A program made the translations under genes and the position numbers. The notes under the pieces were generated by a model. It searched no databases. It was not told the DNA's origin and saw nothing but the letters and a program-made list of their open reading frames with translations. A DNA stretch of 64,000 bases from Carnobacterium_B sp040274945. Its GTDB lineage: Bacteria > Bacillota > Bacilli > Lactobacillales > Carnobacteriaceae. This document shows positions 33,660-43,338 of the stretch, one piece after another. How positions within the stretch are numbered: the stretch's first letter is position 1; every line of letters begins with the position of its first letter. The DNA lies in contig NZ_JBEMAR010000001.1 in assembly GCF_040274945.1 (NCBI RefSeq), positions 310,001 to 374,000 on the forward strand, read 5' to 3'.

Positions 33660-34439
33660 TTATATCAAACCCAGTTCTTTCAATGCAATAGAAATTCCAT
33701 CTTCATTACAACTTTTTGTTACTTTATCGGCTCTCAACTTTACACTTTCTAAAGCATTTCCCATAGCTACTCCAGTTCCAACTTTTTCAATCATTTCTAA
33801 ATCATTTAAGCCGTCACCAAATGCAATGATGTCTTCTACACCATATCCATTTTCTAAAGCTACTCTCAAAACTGTATTCGCTTTTGATCCGTCATGCGGT
33901 AATACATCTACTCCAGAATCATGCCATCTGACAAAGCGGAATTTTGAAAACTGACCACTTTCATAAAATTGTTTTTCGTCCTCGCGGTAAAAGAGCAAAC
34001 ATTGAACTAAAGAGTTGTTTAAGTAAAAATCTCGATCGTATTTAGGAACGCCATAACCTACAGATTTCATAGCTGTTGTAATTTTAACATCAGCTTCCTC
34101 ATTCCTTCTTCTCAGCTTAGCTGGTGTTTCATAAATGATTTGATGGTTATTCGAATCTGCTACTTGAATAAGTTTTTCTAGTTGAGCCTGATCCAACGGG
34201 TTTTCGTAAACTTGTTCGTTATGTAAGTATCCTGCTGCTCCATTACAAACAACATAATGGCTAATTTCTAATTCATCGATGATATTTTGAGCCATAAATA
34301 AATTTCGTCCAGTAGCAATAGCTACTTCATGACCGTTATTTTTTAGTTCTTTAATCGCTAATTTGGTGCTCTCTGGGATGTTTTTTTGATCATTGACTAA
34401 TGTTCCATCGATATCAAAAAAAATCATTTTCTTTTGCAT
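33660..34439 (-). CDS. Cof-type HAD-superfamily phosphatase
   Basis: A 259-residue HAD hydrolase of the IIB (Cof) cap type. Motif I is FFDIDGTLV (nucleophile Asp), motif II is the Thr in AIATGRN, and motif IV is IIAFGDGLNDLEM. These enzymes dephosphorylate small sugar phosphates, nucleotides or flavin intermediates; the substrate cannot be read from sequence. It is monocistronic between the tRNA and the ABC exporter. Confidence 0.88.
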   Translation of the reverse strand: MQKKMIFFDIDGTLVNDQKNIPESTKLAIKELKNNGHEVAIATGRNLFMAQNIIDELEISHYVVCNGAAGYLHNEQVYENPLDQAQLEKLIQVADSNNHQIIYETPAKLRRRNEEADVKITTAMKSVGYGVPKYDRDFYLNNSLVQCLLFYREDEKQFYESGQFSKFRFVRWHDSGVDVLPHDGSKANTVLRVALENGYGVEDIIAFGDGLNDLEMIEKVGTGVAMGNALESVKLRADKVTKSCNEDGISIALKELGLI

Positions 34440-34512
34440 GTTTAAGTACTTCCTTTCTATTGCTGCCTATAAGACAATTGTACCCTTTTATCTTCCAGAC
34501 TACTAGGCCGAA

Positions 34513-34557
34513 AAAAAAATCATGAAAGTCCATTCATACTGGACTTCCATGATTTTT
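34513..34557 (-). terminator. Terminator of the ABC exporter operon
   Basis: AAAAATCATG..AAGTCCA and TGGACTT..CATGATTTTT form a long stem just after the exporter stop, with a long T run on the minus strand. Confidence 0.9.
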
Positions 34558-34568
34558 CCACTTGGCTG

Positions 34569-36344
34569 TTACTCTTCTTCACTAAACTGGCTATTGTATA
34601 GATTTGCATAAAAAGCTCCTTTTTCAAGCAGTTCTTCATGCGTTCCTTGTTCAATGATTTCACCTTGATCCATGACTAAAATCAAATCAGAGTCTCGGAT
34701 CGTAGATAAACGATGGGCAATGACAAAGCTTGTTCTGCCTTCCATAACTTTTTTCATCGCTTTTTGAATCAAACTTTCTAAACGTGTATCTACTGAGCTA
34801 GTCGCTTCATCTAGAATCAATATTTTCGGATTGGAAATCACTGCACGCGCAATGGTCAACAGCTGTTTTTGTCCTAATGAAACATTTGAGGTCTCTTTGT
34901 TCAATTTCATATTGTATCCATCAGGCAATGTCCGTATAAAATGATCAACGTTCGCTGTCTTGGCTGCTTCCACCACTTCTTCATCAGTTGCATCTAGTTT
35001 ACCAAAGCGAATATTTTCAGCAATCGTTCCACTATAGACCCAAGCATCTTGTAAAACCATTCCAAATAACGAACGAACATCTTGTCTGGACATTGATTTT
35101 GTATCGATACCATCAATTTTGATGGCCCCTTTATCAACATCATAGAAACGCATCAATAAATTGATCAATGTCGTTTTTCCTGCTCCTGTAGGTCCAACAA
35201 CGGCTACCGTTTGCCCTTTTTTCACCGACACATTTAAATCAGTGATCAATGGTTTTTCTTTGTCATAACCAAAAGCAACATGTTCAAAATCTACATTACC
35301 TTCTATGGTAGCCGGTAATACGTAATCTGGTTCATTCATGATTTCTTCTGGTTCATCTAAAATTTCAAACACACGATTAACCGCTGCTGCTGCACTCTGT
35401 ATAACACCAGATAGTTGTGTGATTTGAGAAATAGGCTGGTTAACTTGCCAAATGTATTGAGTAAAGGCTTGTAAGTTTCCTAAAGACAAGTTCCCCATAA
35501 TAACCAAGTACCCACCGCCGACTGCAATACCAAAATAAGCCAGATTGGATACAAATCCTACTAAAGGACTCATTATCCCAGAGATAAAAGCAGCTTTGAA
35601 ACCATAGTTATTCAACGTTGCATTGATTCCTTTAAATTCTTCTAATTTGTCTTTTTCTTTTCCATAAAGTTTAATCTCAGTAAATCCACTAAAACTTTCT
35701 TGCACGTGTCCATTCATCGCTCCTAGTGATTCTTGCTGCCCTTTAAAATAAGGTTGCGATTTTTTGATAATGGCTTTTGAAATAATAAAAGAAAGTGGAA
35801 TGGTTACCATAATCACTATCGCTAATGGAACAGAGATATACAACATCATTGTTATAGCAAACACAATTCCCATAAATGAATTAACCATTTGAATCAGACT
35901 TTGTTGCATCGCATTACTGATGGAATCAACATCGTTTGTGACACGACTCAATATATTCCCTTGTTGATTTCGGTCAAAGTAAGAGACAGGAAGTCGATTG
36001 ATCTTTAGTTCAATTTCATTTCTTAAATCACGCATGGTATTTTGAACTACATTCGTCATAATATACGAAGATAAATACAAGGTAATTTGATAAATAGCTG
36101 CCATACCCAAGATAATGATGACAATGTTACGAATATAAGGAAAATTAACTCCAGCATTCGGTACATTGTTCAACATATCCGAAACATTTTTGCCTAACTC
36201 TGTCATAGCTAATCCAATAATGTAAGGCTGTAGAGCATTTACGATCATGCAGACAACGGTTAATGCGATAGCAGATAGAAAACCAAGTTTATAAGGTTTG
36301 ATATACTGCCAAATTCGGCGTAATGAACCTTTCATATGACTCAT
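34569..36344 (-). CDS. Heterodimeric ABC exporter, second subunit (LmrD/BmrD-like)
   Basis: An exporter half with six membrane helices and one nucleotide-binding domain. Walker A is GPTGAGKTTLINLL, Walker B and catalytic Glu are ILILDEATSSVD (intact), but the signature reads VSLGQKQ in place of LSGGQ. That fits the heterodimer type in which one ATP site is degenerate. The ATG overlaps the previous gene stop by 4 bases (ATGA), so the subunits are co-translated. LmrCD/BmrCD/EfrAB relatives expel drugs, but the substrate here is unknown. Confidence 0.9.
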   Translation of the reverse strand: MSHMKGSLRRIWQYIKPYKLGFLSAIALTVVCMIVNALQPYIIGLAMTELGKNVSDMLNNVPNAGVNFPYIRNIVIIILGMAAIYQITLYLSSYIMTNVVQNTMRDLRNEIELKINRLPVSYFDRNQQGNILSRVTNDVDSISNAMQQSLIQMVNSFMGIVFAITMMLYISVPLAIVIMVTIPLSFIISKAIIKKSQPYFKGQQESLGAMNGHVQESFSGFTEIKLYGKEKDKLEEFKGINATLNNYGFKAAFISGIMSPLVGFVSNLAYFGIAVGGGYLVIMGNLSLGNLQAFTQYIWQVNQPISQITQLSGVIQSAAAAVNRVFEILDEPEEIMNEPDYVLPATIEGNVDFEHVAFGYDKEKPLITDLNVSVKKGQTVAVVGPTGAGKTTLINLLMRFYDVDKGAIKIDGIDTKSMSRQDVRSLFGMVLQDAWVYSGTIAENIRFGKLDATDEEVVEAAKTANVDHFIRTLPDGYNMKLNKETSNVSLGQKQLLTIARAVISNPKILILDEATSSVDTRLESLIQKAMKKVMEGRTSFVIAHRLSTIRDSDLILVMDQGEIIEQGTHEELLEKGAFYANLYNSQFSEEE

Positions 36345-38071
36345 TCTAACTCCTCCTTCGACAACTGTGATGAGGCAATATCATAATAGACATCAGATTT
36401 TTTCAATAATTCTGCATGCGTTCCTTGAGCAACTACCACACCTTTATTTAATACAATAATATTATCTGCATGCATAATGGTACCCACTCGTTGGGCAACA
36501 ATCAAGACTGCAGCATTTTTAGTTTCCATTTTTAAACGTGCTCTTAATTTTGCATCTGTTTGATAGTCCAGTGCAGAAAAACTATCATCAAAAATATAAA
36601 TATCCGGTTTTTTTATGATGGCACGTGCTATCGATAGTCGTTGTTTTTGCCCACCAGACATATTGCTTCCGCCTTCAGATAAAAACTCATCAAACTGATT
36701 CGGTTTTTTCAAAATAAAATCTTTTGATTGAGAAATATCTGAAGCTTCTTCAACTTCTTTATTGTCAGCATTCCATTTCCCATAACGCATATTGTCAGTA
36801 ATTGTTCCGGTAAACAATAAAGCTTTTTGAGGAATGTAGCCTATTTTTTGGCGTAACGCACTTAATTTGTAGTCTCTAACATCTACTCCATCGACTAAAA
36901 TACGGCCTTTCGTAACGTCGTAAAAACGAGGAATCAACTGAATCAAGCTCGATTTCCCACTACCTGTACTCCCAATAAATGCAGCAGTTTCACCAGGTCT
37001 CACTGTAAAACTCACATTTTCGATAACCGGTTCTTCGGTATTTCCAGGATAAGCGAATGTCACGTCTTCAAAAGTCAAGTAACCATGTGTTTCAGTTTCC
37101 GTTATGCCATTTTCATTTTCTGTAATAGACGGTAAAGTATTTAATATTTCTTCGATCCGTCTAGCAGAAACGGCTGCTCTTGGGTACATAGTAAAAATAT
37201 TAGCAAACATCATAAATGAAAAGAGAGCATGAAAAATATATTCTATAAATGCAACTAAACTTCCTACTTGAAGATCCCCAGTATTTATTTCTATAGCCCC
37301 TAACCAAATAACAACCACAAAAATACAGTTAAAAATAATCGAAAAAGTTGGCATGGCTAAAGCCATCAGTTTAAATAATTTTTTAGAAACATTCATATAA
37401 TTGTCATTAACTTGATAAAATCTGCTTTCTTGAAACTTTTCTTTTACAAAAGCACGAATCACTCTTAAGCCTGTTAAATTTTCGCGTAAATTTAAGTTGA
37501 TTTCATCCAAATTAATTTGTTGTCTATTAGATAATGGCGCAGAATGCTTTCCAATGAAATAAACGATACCAATTAAAAAAGGGACTGCAATCAACACGAC
37601 ATATGACAATGATGGACTGGTTCGAATAATCATGATAAAACTTGAAATGAACATTAGCGGTGTCATCATTCCTACTCGTAAAACCATCTGCATGAAAACC
37701 ATAATTTGAAATGCATCATTTGTTGTGCGTGTCACTAATGATGAGACGCCAAATTCGTTGTATTCTTTGTGGGAAAAAGATTGTACTTTTTCAAAAATAT
37801 CATTACGAATATCACGAACGAGTCTAGTAGTGATTCTACTAACGGTATACGCTAGACCGATTAACCCAATCAATCCAATAATAGAAATGACAAACATCCA
37901 TTTTCCATAATAGGCTACAACGTCAAAATCATTAAACATCAATCCTTTATTGATTAGCTGTGCCAACAAAGTGGGCAATCCTAGTTCAATCAAGATGAAG
38001 CCAAAAACGCACAAAAAATTTAACAAGACTAATTTTTTATACTTCATTGTATATCTCCACATTAAATTCAT
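36341..38071 (-). CDS. Heterodimeric ABC exporter, first subunit (LmrC/BmrC-like)
   Basis: The partner half: six membrane helices, Walker A GSTGSGKSSLIQLI, a canonical signature MSGGQKQRLSIARA, and Walker B IYIFDDSFSALD in which the catalytic Glu is Asp. The two subunits thus have complementary defects: this one supplies the good signature and the weak Walker B, the other the reverse, giving one active and one inactive ATP site. AAGGGAG precedes the ATG. A 33-bp inverted-repeat element lies about 140-175 bases upstream. Confidence 0.9.
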   Translation of the reverse strand: MNLMWRYTMKYKKLVLLNFLCVFGFILIELGLPTLLAQLINKGLMFNDFDVVAYYGKWMFVISIIGLIGLIGLAYTVSRITTRLVRDIRNDIFEKVQSFSHKEYNEFGVSSLVTRTTNDAFQIMVFMQMVLRVGMMTPLMFISSFIMIIRTSPSLSYVVLIAVPFLIGIVYFIGKHSAPLSNRQQINLDEINLNLRENLTGLRVIRAFVKEKFQESRFYQVNDNYMNVSKKLFKLMALAMPTFSIIFNCIFVVVIWLGAIEINTGDLQVGSLVAFIEYIFHALFSFMMFANIFTMYPRAAVSARRIEEILNTLPSITENENGITETETHGYLTFEDVTFAYPGNTEEPVIENVSFTVRPGETAAFIGSTGSGKSSLIQLIPRFYDVTKGRILVDGVDVRDYKLSALRQKIGYIPQKALLFTGTITDNMRYGKWNADNKEVEEASDISQSKDFILKKPNQFDEFLSEGGSNMSGGQKQRLSIARAIIKKPDIYIFDDSFSALDYQTDAKLRARLKMETKNAAVLIVAQRVGTIMHADNIIVLNKGVVVAQGTHAELLKKSDVYYDIASSQLSKEELE

Positions 38072-38211
38072 TTTCTCATCTCCCTTAAAAAATTAGTCTA
38101 TCGCTGATGATTTTGTATTTTTTACCTTTAAAACCAAAAATATAATTTCAGTCTATTTATAGCCTGTATCGTCAAAAAACATCTATTACAATATAGCATA
38201 TTTTCTTCTGA

Positions 38212-38244
38212 GTACGAATAGCCAATTTCTATTATTTTTCGTAC
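38212..38244. promoter_or_regulatory. Inverted repeat upstream of the ABC exporter
   Basis: GTACGAA (38212-38218) and TTCGTAC (38238-38244) are perfect inverted arms, with AATAG/CTATT also inverted inside. It lies in the 470-base gap (38072-38541) between the divergent exporter and rpoY-rnjA units. I could not pick the promoters with confidence. No regulator gene is adjacent. Confidence 0.4.
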
Positions 38245-38496
38245 CAACTAACTTTCTATACTTAATTAATGAATTATGGTAAAATAAATTTAGCTGTTGT
38301 GTACTTACCACAACCACTAGTTCGGGAAAAAACTAAACTGAATAAGAGAAGAATCAGAATTTTTTTCTAGTAGCTTTACATTCATGTTAAGGAATTAAAC
38401 TGACGTGGTTTTCGTTTATCATCTTTGAATAAACTTCATAGATTGATTTTTTTGTAATGCAAAACACTTCACCAATTTTTTTATAAAAAAAGACTA

Positions 38497-38522
38497 ACGT
38501 TCTACCTATTTAGAGAGAACGT
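38497..38522 (+). promoter_or_regulatory. Hairpin in the rpoY-rnjA leader
   Basis: ACGTTCT and AGAACGT form a perfect 7-bp stem with a 12-base loop directly before the GAGGAGAG ribosome site of rpoY. It may affect translation or be an RNase entry block. Confidence 0.4.
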
Positions 38523-38541
38523 ATATAGAGGAGAGAAATAA

Positions 38542-38757
38542 ATGATTTTTAAAGTCAATTATCAAGAAACAAAATTAAGAAATCCAAAAAGAGAAGACAC
38601 TCAAACACTTTATTTAGAAGCAGGAAGTGTTGTTGAAGCACGTGAATTGGTTGAACAAAATACCCCCTACAATATTGAACTTGTTCAACAAATTGATGGA
38701 AAGTATCTTGAATACGAACAAAATAGTCCAGATTTCAAGTTAGTGGAGTTTAACTAA
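38542..38757 (+). CDS. rpoY: RNA polymerase epsilon subunit
   Basis: A 71-residue protein of the RpoY (epsilon, formerly DUF1447/YkzG) family, a small RNA polymerase subunit of Firmicutes. MIFKVNYQETKLRNPKRED with the TQTLYLEA and YNIELVQ segments is typical. GAGGAGAG precedes the ATG. Its TAA overlaps the ATG of rnjA (TAATG), an arrangement conserved in Firmicutes, so the two are co-translated. Confidence 0.93.
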   Translation: MIFKVNYQETKLRNPKREDTQTLYLEAGSVVEARELVEQNTPYNIELVQQIDGKYLEYEQNSPDFKLVEFN

Positions 38758-40427
38758 TGAAACCTTCTATAAAAAATAATGAAGCTGCTGTCTTTGCCAT
38801 TGGGGGTTTAGGGGAAATTGGTAAAAATACGTATGGTGTTCAATTTCAAGATGAAATCATCATTATTGACGCCGGTATTAAATTTCCTGAAGACGACTTA
38901 TTAGGAATCGATTATGTTATTCCTGATTACAGTTACATCGTTCAAAATATCCATAAAGTTAAAGCTTTAGTTATCACACATGGACATGAGGATCATATTG
39001 GAGGCATTCCTTTCTTATTAAGACAAGCCAATATTCCAATTTATGCCGGTCCATTAGCTTCTGCTTTAATTCGTAACAAATTAACTGAACACGGTTTATT
39101 GCGTGATACAGTATTGCATGAAATTGGTGAAGATGACGTCATAAAATTCCGTAAAACAAGTGTTAGTTTTTTCAGAACGACACACAGTATTCCCGAAGCT
39201 TTTGGTATTGTCGTTAAGACACCACCCGGCAACATCGTTCTAACTGGAGATTACAAATTTGATTTTACTCCAGTGGGCAAACCAGCAAACTTGCACAGAA
39301 TGGCTAAAATAGGCGATGAAGGTGTACTAGCTCTTTTATCTGATAGTACTAATGCTGAAATCCCTACTTTCACTAAATCTGAACAAGTCGTTGGAGAATC
39401 GATTACAAGTATCATGCAAAAAGTAGAAGGCCGTATCATTTTTGCGACTTTTGCTTCTAACATTTCTCGTCTGCAACAAGTTGCAAATGCAGCAATCAAA
39501 ACAGGACGCAAAATAGCTGTTTTTGGTCGTAGTATGGAATCGTCTGTTACAACTGGTCGTCAATTAGGCTATATCACTGCTCCAGAAGAAACATTTATTG
39601 AACCTAGAGAAATTAATCGCCTTCCTGCAAAGGAAAGTATTATTTTATGTACAGGATCACAAGGTGAGCCTATGGCAGCCTTGAGTCGTATCGCTAACGG
39701 TACCCATCGTCAAATTTCTATTCAACCTGGTGATACAGTAATTTTTTCTAGCTCTCCTATCCCTGGGAATACTTCAAGTGTAAATCGTGTCATTAATTTA
39801 CTCTCTGAAGCTGGTGCAGATGTTATTCATGGAAGAGTAAATAATGTTCATACTTCTGGACATGGTGGTCAACAAGAACAAAAATTGATGCTTCGTTTAA
39901 TGAAACCTAAATACTTTATCCCTGTTCATGGTGAATACAGAATGCAAAAAATTCATGCGGGTCTTGCTGAATTAGTAGGAATTCCTAAAGAAAATTCTTT
40001 CATCTTAGATAATGGCGATGTTATAGCTTTAACGGCTGATTCAGCTAGAGAGGCTGGACACTTCGAAGCTGGAGATGTCTATGTAGATGGTAAAGGAATC
40101 GGAGACATCGGGAACGTCGTTTTACGTGACCGTAAGTTGCTATCTGAAGAAGGATTGGTTGTCGTCGTTGTAACGATCGATTACAAATCTAAAGAAGTAT
40201 TAGCAGGTCCTGATATCTTGTCTCGCGGATTTATTTATATGCGCGAATCTGGAGAATTAATTAATGATGCACAACAAGTTATGACTAAAAGTTTAAATAA
40301 AAGTTTAGCAAACGATAAAGTTACCGAACAATCTTTAAAAAATACAATTATCGAAAGTTTAAAACCATTCTTATTTGAACGTACTGAAAGACATCCTATG
40401 ATTTTACCGGTTATTATGCCAGTTTAA
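38757..40427 (+). CDS. rnjA: Ribonuclease J1
   Basis: A metallo-beta-lactamase/beta-CASP nuclease with 5'-3' exo- and endonuclease activity, central to mRNA decay and rRNA maturation. The metal motif HGHEDHIGG (HxHxDH) lies near residue 74, motif GDYKFDFTP follows, and the beta-CASP and C-terminal parts (HTSGHGGQQEQ, PVHGEYRMQ) are present. Length 556 matches RNase J1. The start overlaps the rpoY stop. Confidence 0.96.
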   Translation: MKPSIKNNEAAVFAIGGLGEIGKNTYGVQFQDEIIIIDAGIKFPEDDLLGIDYVIPDYSYIVQNIHKVKALVITHGHEDHIGGIPFLLRQANIPIYAGPLASALIRNKLTEHGLLRDTVLHEIGEDDVIKFRKTSVSFFRTTHSIPEAFGIVVKTPPGNIVLTGDYKFDFTPVGKPANLHRMAKIGDEGVLALLSDSTNAEIPTFTKSEQVVGESITSIMQKVEGRIIFATFASNISRLQQVANAAIKTGRKIAVFGRSMESSVTTGRQLGYITAPEETFIEPREINRLPAKESIILCTGSQGEPMAALSRIANGTHRQISIQPGDTVIFSSSPIPGNTSSVNRVINLLSEAGADVIHGRVNNVHTSGHGGQQEQKLMLRLMKPKYFIPVHGEYRMQKIHAGLAELVGIPKENSFILDNGDVIALTADSAREAGHFEAGDVYVDGKGIGDIGNVVLRDRKLLSEEGLVVVVVTIDYKSKEVLAGPDILSRGFIYMRESGELINDAQQVMTKSLNKSLANDKVTEQSLKNTIIESLKPFLFERTERHPMILPVIMPV

Positions 40428-40430
40428 TCC

Positions 40431-40483
40431 AAAAAAAAGTCTCACCTGACATTCTACAAAATGTCGGGTAAGACTTTTTTTTT
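40431..40483. terminator. Bidirectional terminator between rnjA and the HesB-like gene
   Basis: AAAAGTCT..ACC..GACATT and AATGTC..GGT..AGACTTTT form a long stem with A and T runs on both flanks, between convergent genes. Confidence 0.9.
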
Positions 40484-40775
40484 AGTTTTCAATAAAATGG
40501 TAGATTGGTTCTTCGCGTTCTTTATCATAGTTAACTTGCAAGTCGTATCCGCTAAAAAACCATTCATCGTTTTTATCAATAAAGTAACTGACCCCATTAA
40601 TAATGGTCTCAGCTAAGGCATTAGCTGGTTGAGTTACTTCCATTCCGACCGAGAATCCTTCATGAACTTCAGTGCTTCCATATACTTTTCCCAAAAATCG
40701 AACGCCATTTCCCTTTTCAAGACCTACCTCATTTTCAAACCATTCTTTAGCATTATCTGTTATTTCAATTTTCAT
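40482..40775 (-). CDS. HesB/YneR-like protein
   Basis: A 97-residue protein of the HesB-like family common in Bacilli: MKIEITDNAKEWFENE at the start, GNGVRFLGKVYGS in the middle. It lacks the three Cys used by IscA to hold iron, so a Fe-S carrier role is doubtful. I chose the ATG at 40773-40775; the upstream GTG in frame is the other option and the ribosome site (GGAA) is weak. It is monocistronic. Function unknown. Confidence 0.75.
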   Translation of the reverse strand: MKIEITDNAKEWFENEVGLEKGNGVRFLGKVYGSTEVHEGFSVGMEVTQPANALAETIINGVSYFIDKNDEWFFSGYDLQVNYDKEREEPIYHFIEN

Positions 40776-40894
40776 AGTAAGTTCCACAGAAACGATTCTC
40801 TGTGATTCCTCCTCTCATACGAAAGTATTATCCTTATTAATAGTACCACAACTAAAGATGCAACTACATCTTTGGCTTTTTCTTGAACGTATCT

Positions 40895-41572
40895 CTATGG
40901 CATTTGATTTTCCAACCAATCAATTTCTTTAATACCGCCAACAATCATAAGTGTATCATTCACCTGAATAATGGCATCAGCTGCAGGAGAAATGATCATC
41001 TCTTGTCCTCGTCGAATTCCAATAACATTTAATCCATAACGTTGTCTAAAATTTAATTCTAAAAGTGTCTTATTAAAAAACTTTGGGTTGGTTACTTTTA
41101 ATTCAACCAATGAATACTTATCTGATAATTCTAAATAATCCACTACATTTCTTGAAACTAAATGATGGCCAATTCGAATACCCATATCTCTTTCAGGATG
41201 GACAACATGATCGGCTCCTATTTTTTCTAACACTTTTCCATGGTATTCATTTTGAGCTTTAGCTGTGATATAAGGATTGCCCATTTCTTTGATCATAAGT
41301 GTGGTTAAAATACTTGCTTGAATATCCTCACCAATAGCTATAATGACATGATCAAAATTACGGATTCCCAATGAACGTAAGACACTTTCATCTTGAGCAT
41401 TTGCAACAACTGCATGAGTGGCTATATTCATATATTCATTAACTCTATCTTCATTTGAATCGATCGCCAGTACATCATGCCCACTTTCTACAAGCGTACG
41501 ACAAATACTGCTGCCAAAACGTCCTAAACCAATAATTGCAAAGTTTTTTTTCATCTCTTTACCAACTTTCAT
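40895..41572 (-). CDS. KtrA/KtrC-type K+ channel regulatory protein (RCK domain)
   Basis: A cytoplasmic gating ring subunit of Ktr potassium uptake. The N-terminal RCK-N Rossmann fold shows GLGRFGSSICRTLVESGHDV and a nucleotide-binding acidic Asp in LAIDSNE; the RCK-C domain follows (about residues 140-225), and in relatives it binds cyclic di-AMP. The start could be 41572 or the ATG of MKKNFAII at 41554, which resembles the Bacillus KtrC N-terminus; the ribosome site is weak for both. The membrane KtrB/D subunit is not in the window. Confidence 0.88.
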   Translation of the reverse strand: MKVGKEMKKNFAIIGLGRFGSSICRTLVESGHDVLAIDSNEDRVNEYMNIATHAVVANAQDESVLRSLGIRNFDHVIIAIGEDIQASILTTLMIKEMGNPYITAKAQNEYHGKVLEKIGADHVVHPERDMGIRIGHHLVSRNVVDYLELSDKYSLVELKVTNPKFFNKTLLELNFRQRYGLNVIGIRRGQEMIISPAADAIIQVNDTLMIVGGIKEIDWLENQMP

Positions 41573-41626
41573 TTCCCTAATTCTATCCTAATTCCTATCG
41601 ACTTCATTGTACTTGTTTACCTTGTT

Positions 41627-42259
41627 TTACTCAATAAGGTGATGTTTAAAAGCATAAATCGCTGCTTGCGTCCGATCTTCTACTTCTAACTTAGCTAATA
41701 TATTTGAAACATGTGTTTTAACGGTTTTAAGGGTTATGAAAAGTGCATCAGCAATTTCTTGGTTAGAATTGCCTTGAGCAATCAACATAAGAATCTCTTG
41801 TTCACGATTCGTTAGGTCCTCATGCAATTGGTGAACCTGTTTTTTAGTTAGACGTTCCATCATTTTTCCGGTTACTTCCGGTTCCAGAATCGTTTCACCC
41901 TTATATGTAGAGCGAATCGCATTCGCAATTGTACTCGCTGTCGACGTTTTTAAGATATAGCTAGACGCTCCTGCTTCCAATGCAGGATAGACTTTTTCGT
42001 CATCAATAAAACTAGTTACAATAACGATTTTTGCTTCAGGCCATTCTTTCATAATAGCTTTTGTTGACTCGATGCCATCCATTATATCCATCACTAGATC
42101 CATCAAAATAACGTCTGGACGCAATTCCATTGCCTTTTCGAAGCCAATTTTCCCGTTCTCTGCTTCTCCTATAACCTCTATATCACTTTGGATGGATAAA
42201 TAAGAAGAAACACCTAATCGAACCATTTCATGATCGTCCACTAATAATACTTTAATCAT
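41627..42259 (-). CDS. liaR: LiaR-type response regulator
   Basis: A NarL-family regulator of 210 residues: receiver domain with phosphorylated Asp54 in VILMDLVMD, and a C-terminal LuxR-type HTH (LTNREQEILMLIAQGNSNQEI). It forms a unit with the sensor and membrane gene upstream; the start overlaps the liaS stop by ATGA. LiaFSR responds to cell envelope stress such as lipid II-binding antibiotics. The target operon is not in this window as far as I can see. Confidence 0.92.
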   Translation of the reverse strand: MIKVLLVDDHEMVRLGVSSYLSIQSDIEVIGEAENGKIGFEKAMELRPDVILMDLVMDIMDGIESTKAIMKEWPEAKIVIVTSFIDDEKVYPALEAGASSYILKTSTASTIANAIRSTYKGETILEPEVTGKMMERLTKKQVHQLHEDLTNREQEILMLIAQGNSNQEIADALFITLKTVKTHVSNILAKLEVEDRTQAAIYAFKHHLIE

Positions 42260-43338
42260 ATCGTATCTGCCCCTTTTTCGATTTTAGTCATAAGTGGTAT
42301 CTTTATCTCAACACTGGTCCCCTTATTTCTAAAGCTGATGATCTTACATGTCCCACCCATTCCAATTACTCGTTCATTAATGTTCTGCAACCCATAATTC
42401 CCAGCTTTATTTTCAGTAGTATTGAATCCAATTCCATCGTCAATGACTCTCAATAAAACAGATTGATCAATGACATGTAAGTAAACTTCTAGTTCTTTTG
42501 CTTTTGAATGGCGTAGTGTATTTGAAAGAAGCTCTTGAACGATACGAAAAAGATGATCTTCTATGCCATTTGGTAGTGAAACATCCTCAATATCCCATTT
42601 TAGTTCAATTTGAATTTTTGTACTGAGCTCATTTAATAGTTGCTCGATTCCTTTTTTCAAGGACTTTCCTTCTAAATTAACAGGTCTTAAATGAAGTAAT
42701 AAAGCTCGCATTTCAGCCTGAGCTTCATTTACAATAGATTCTATCAATTTTACTTGTTTTTGTAAGGCTCCGCCTGATTCATTCATTTGCTCATTTAAAG
42801 CAGACAACATCATCATAGCTGCAAATAATTGTTGACTGACTGAATCGTGTAATTCACGTGCCAAACGACTCCGTTCAGATACCAGAATTTCTTCTTTCGT
42901 CTGACCATTAATAGAATTGGCTGAATTGCTGTTTATTTGTACTTCATTAGATAAAGTCACTAGTTTTTCACGAATATCTACGAGTGCTCTTTTCAATTCA
43001 TCAGAAAAAAAATAATCCTCTTCATTTTTAGCAAGTAGTTGATCAAATGTCTCTTTTGAATAGTCTCCCTTTACAAGAGTGTGAAGAGTCTCCTCTATGT
43101 GCTGCCACTGACGTTTGTTCAGATAATAAACACCAAGTGTAACACCTAGACCAATCGCTGCTGAGACAGCCAGTAAATACCCAATAAAAGGAATATAAAA
43201 AAAGCGAGTTGTAAAAATATCTAAATACCAACTTTCAGGAGAATACACAAAGCTGTAACTAGCTATGATAACAAAAAACAACATAAATATAATGATACTA
43301 CTGGAGAAAAAAAGCGACCGAATGACTTTTTGCTTCAT
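42256..43338 (-). CDS. liaS: LiaS-type sensor histidine kinase
   Basis: A 360-residue intramembrane-sensing kinase: two N-terminal helices with a short loop, HAMP-like linker, HisKA_3 dimerisation domain with phosphorylated His164 in RLARELHDSVSQQ, and a C-terminal ATPase domain (RIVQELLSNTLRHSKA, DDGIGF, GNYGLQNINER). It overlaps both neighbours by 4 bases, so liaFSR is tightly co-translated. Confidence 0.92.
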   Translation of the reverse strand: MKQKVIRSLFFSSSIIIFMLFFVIIASYSFVYSPESWYLDIFTTRFFYIPFIGYLLAVSAAIGLGVTLGVYYLNKRQWQHIEETLHTLVKGDYSKETFDQLLAKNEEDYFFSDELKRALVDIREKLVTLSNEVQINSNSANSINGQTKEEILVSERSRLARELHDSVSQQLFAAMMMLSALNEQMNESGGALQKQVKLIESIVNEAQAEMRALLLHLRPVNLEGKSLKKGIEQLLNELSTKIQIELKWDIEDVSLPNGIEDHLFRIVQELLSNTLRHSKAKELEVYLHVIDQSVLLRVIDDGIGFNTTENKAGNYGLQNINERVIGMGGTCKIISFRNKGTSVEIKIPLMTKIEKGADTI

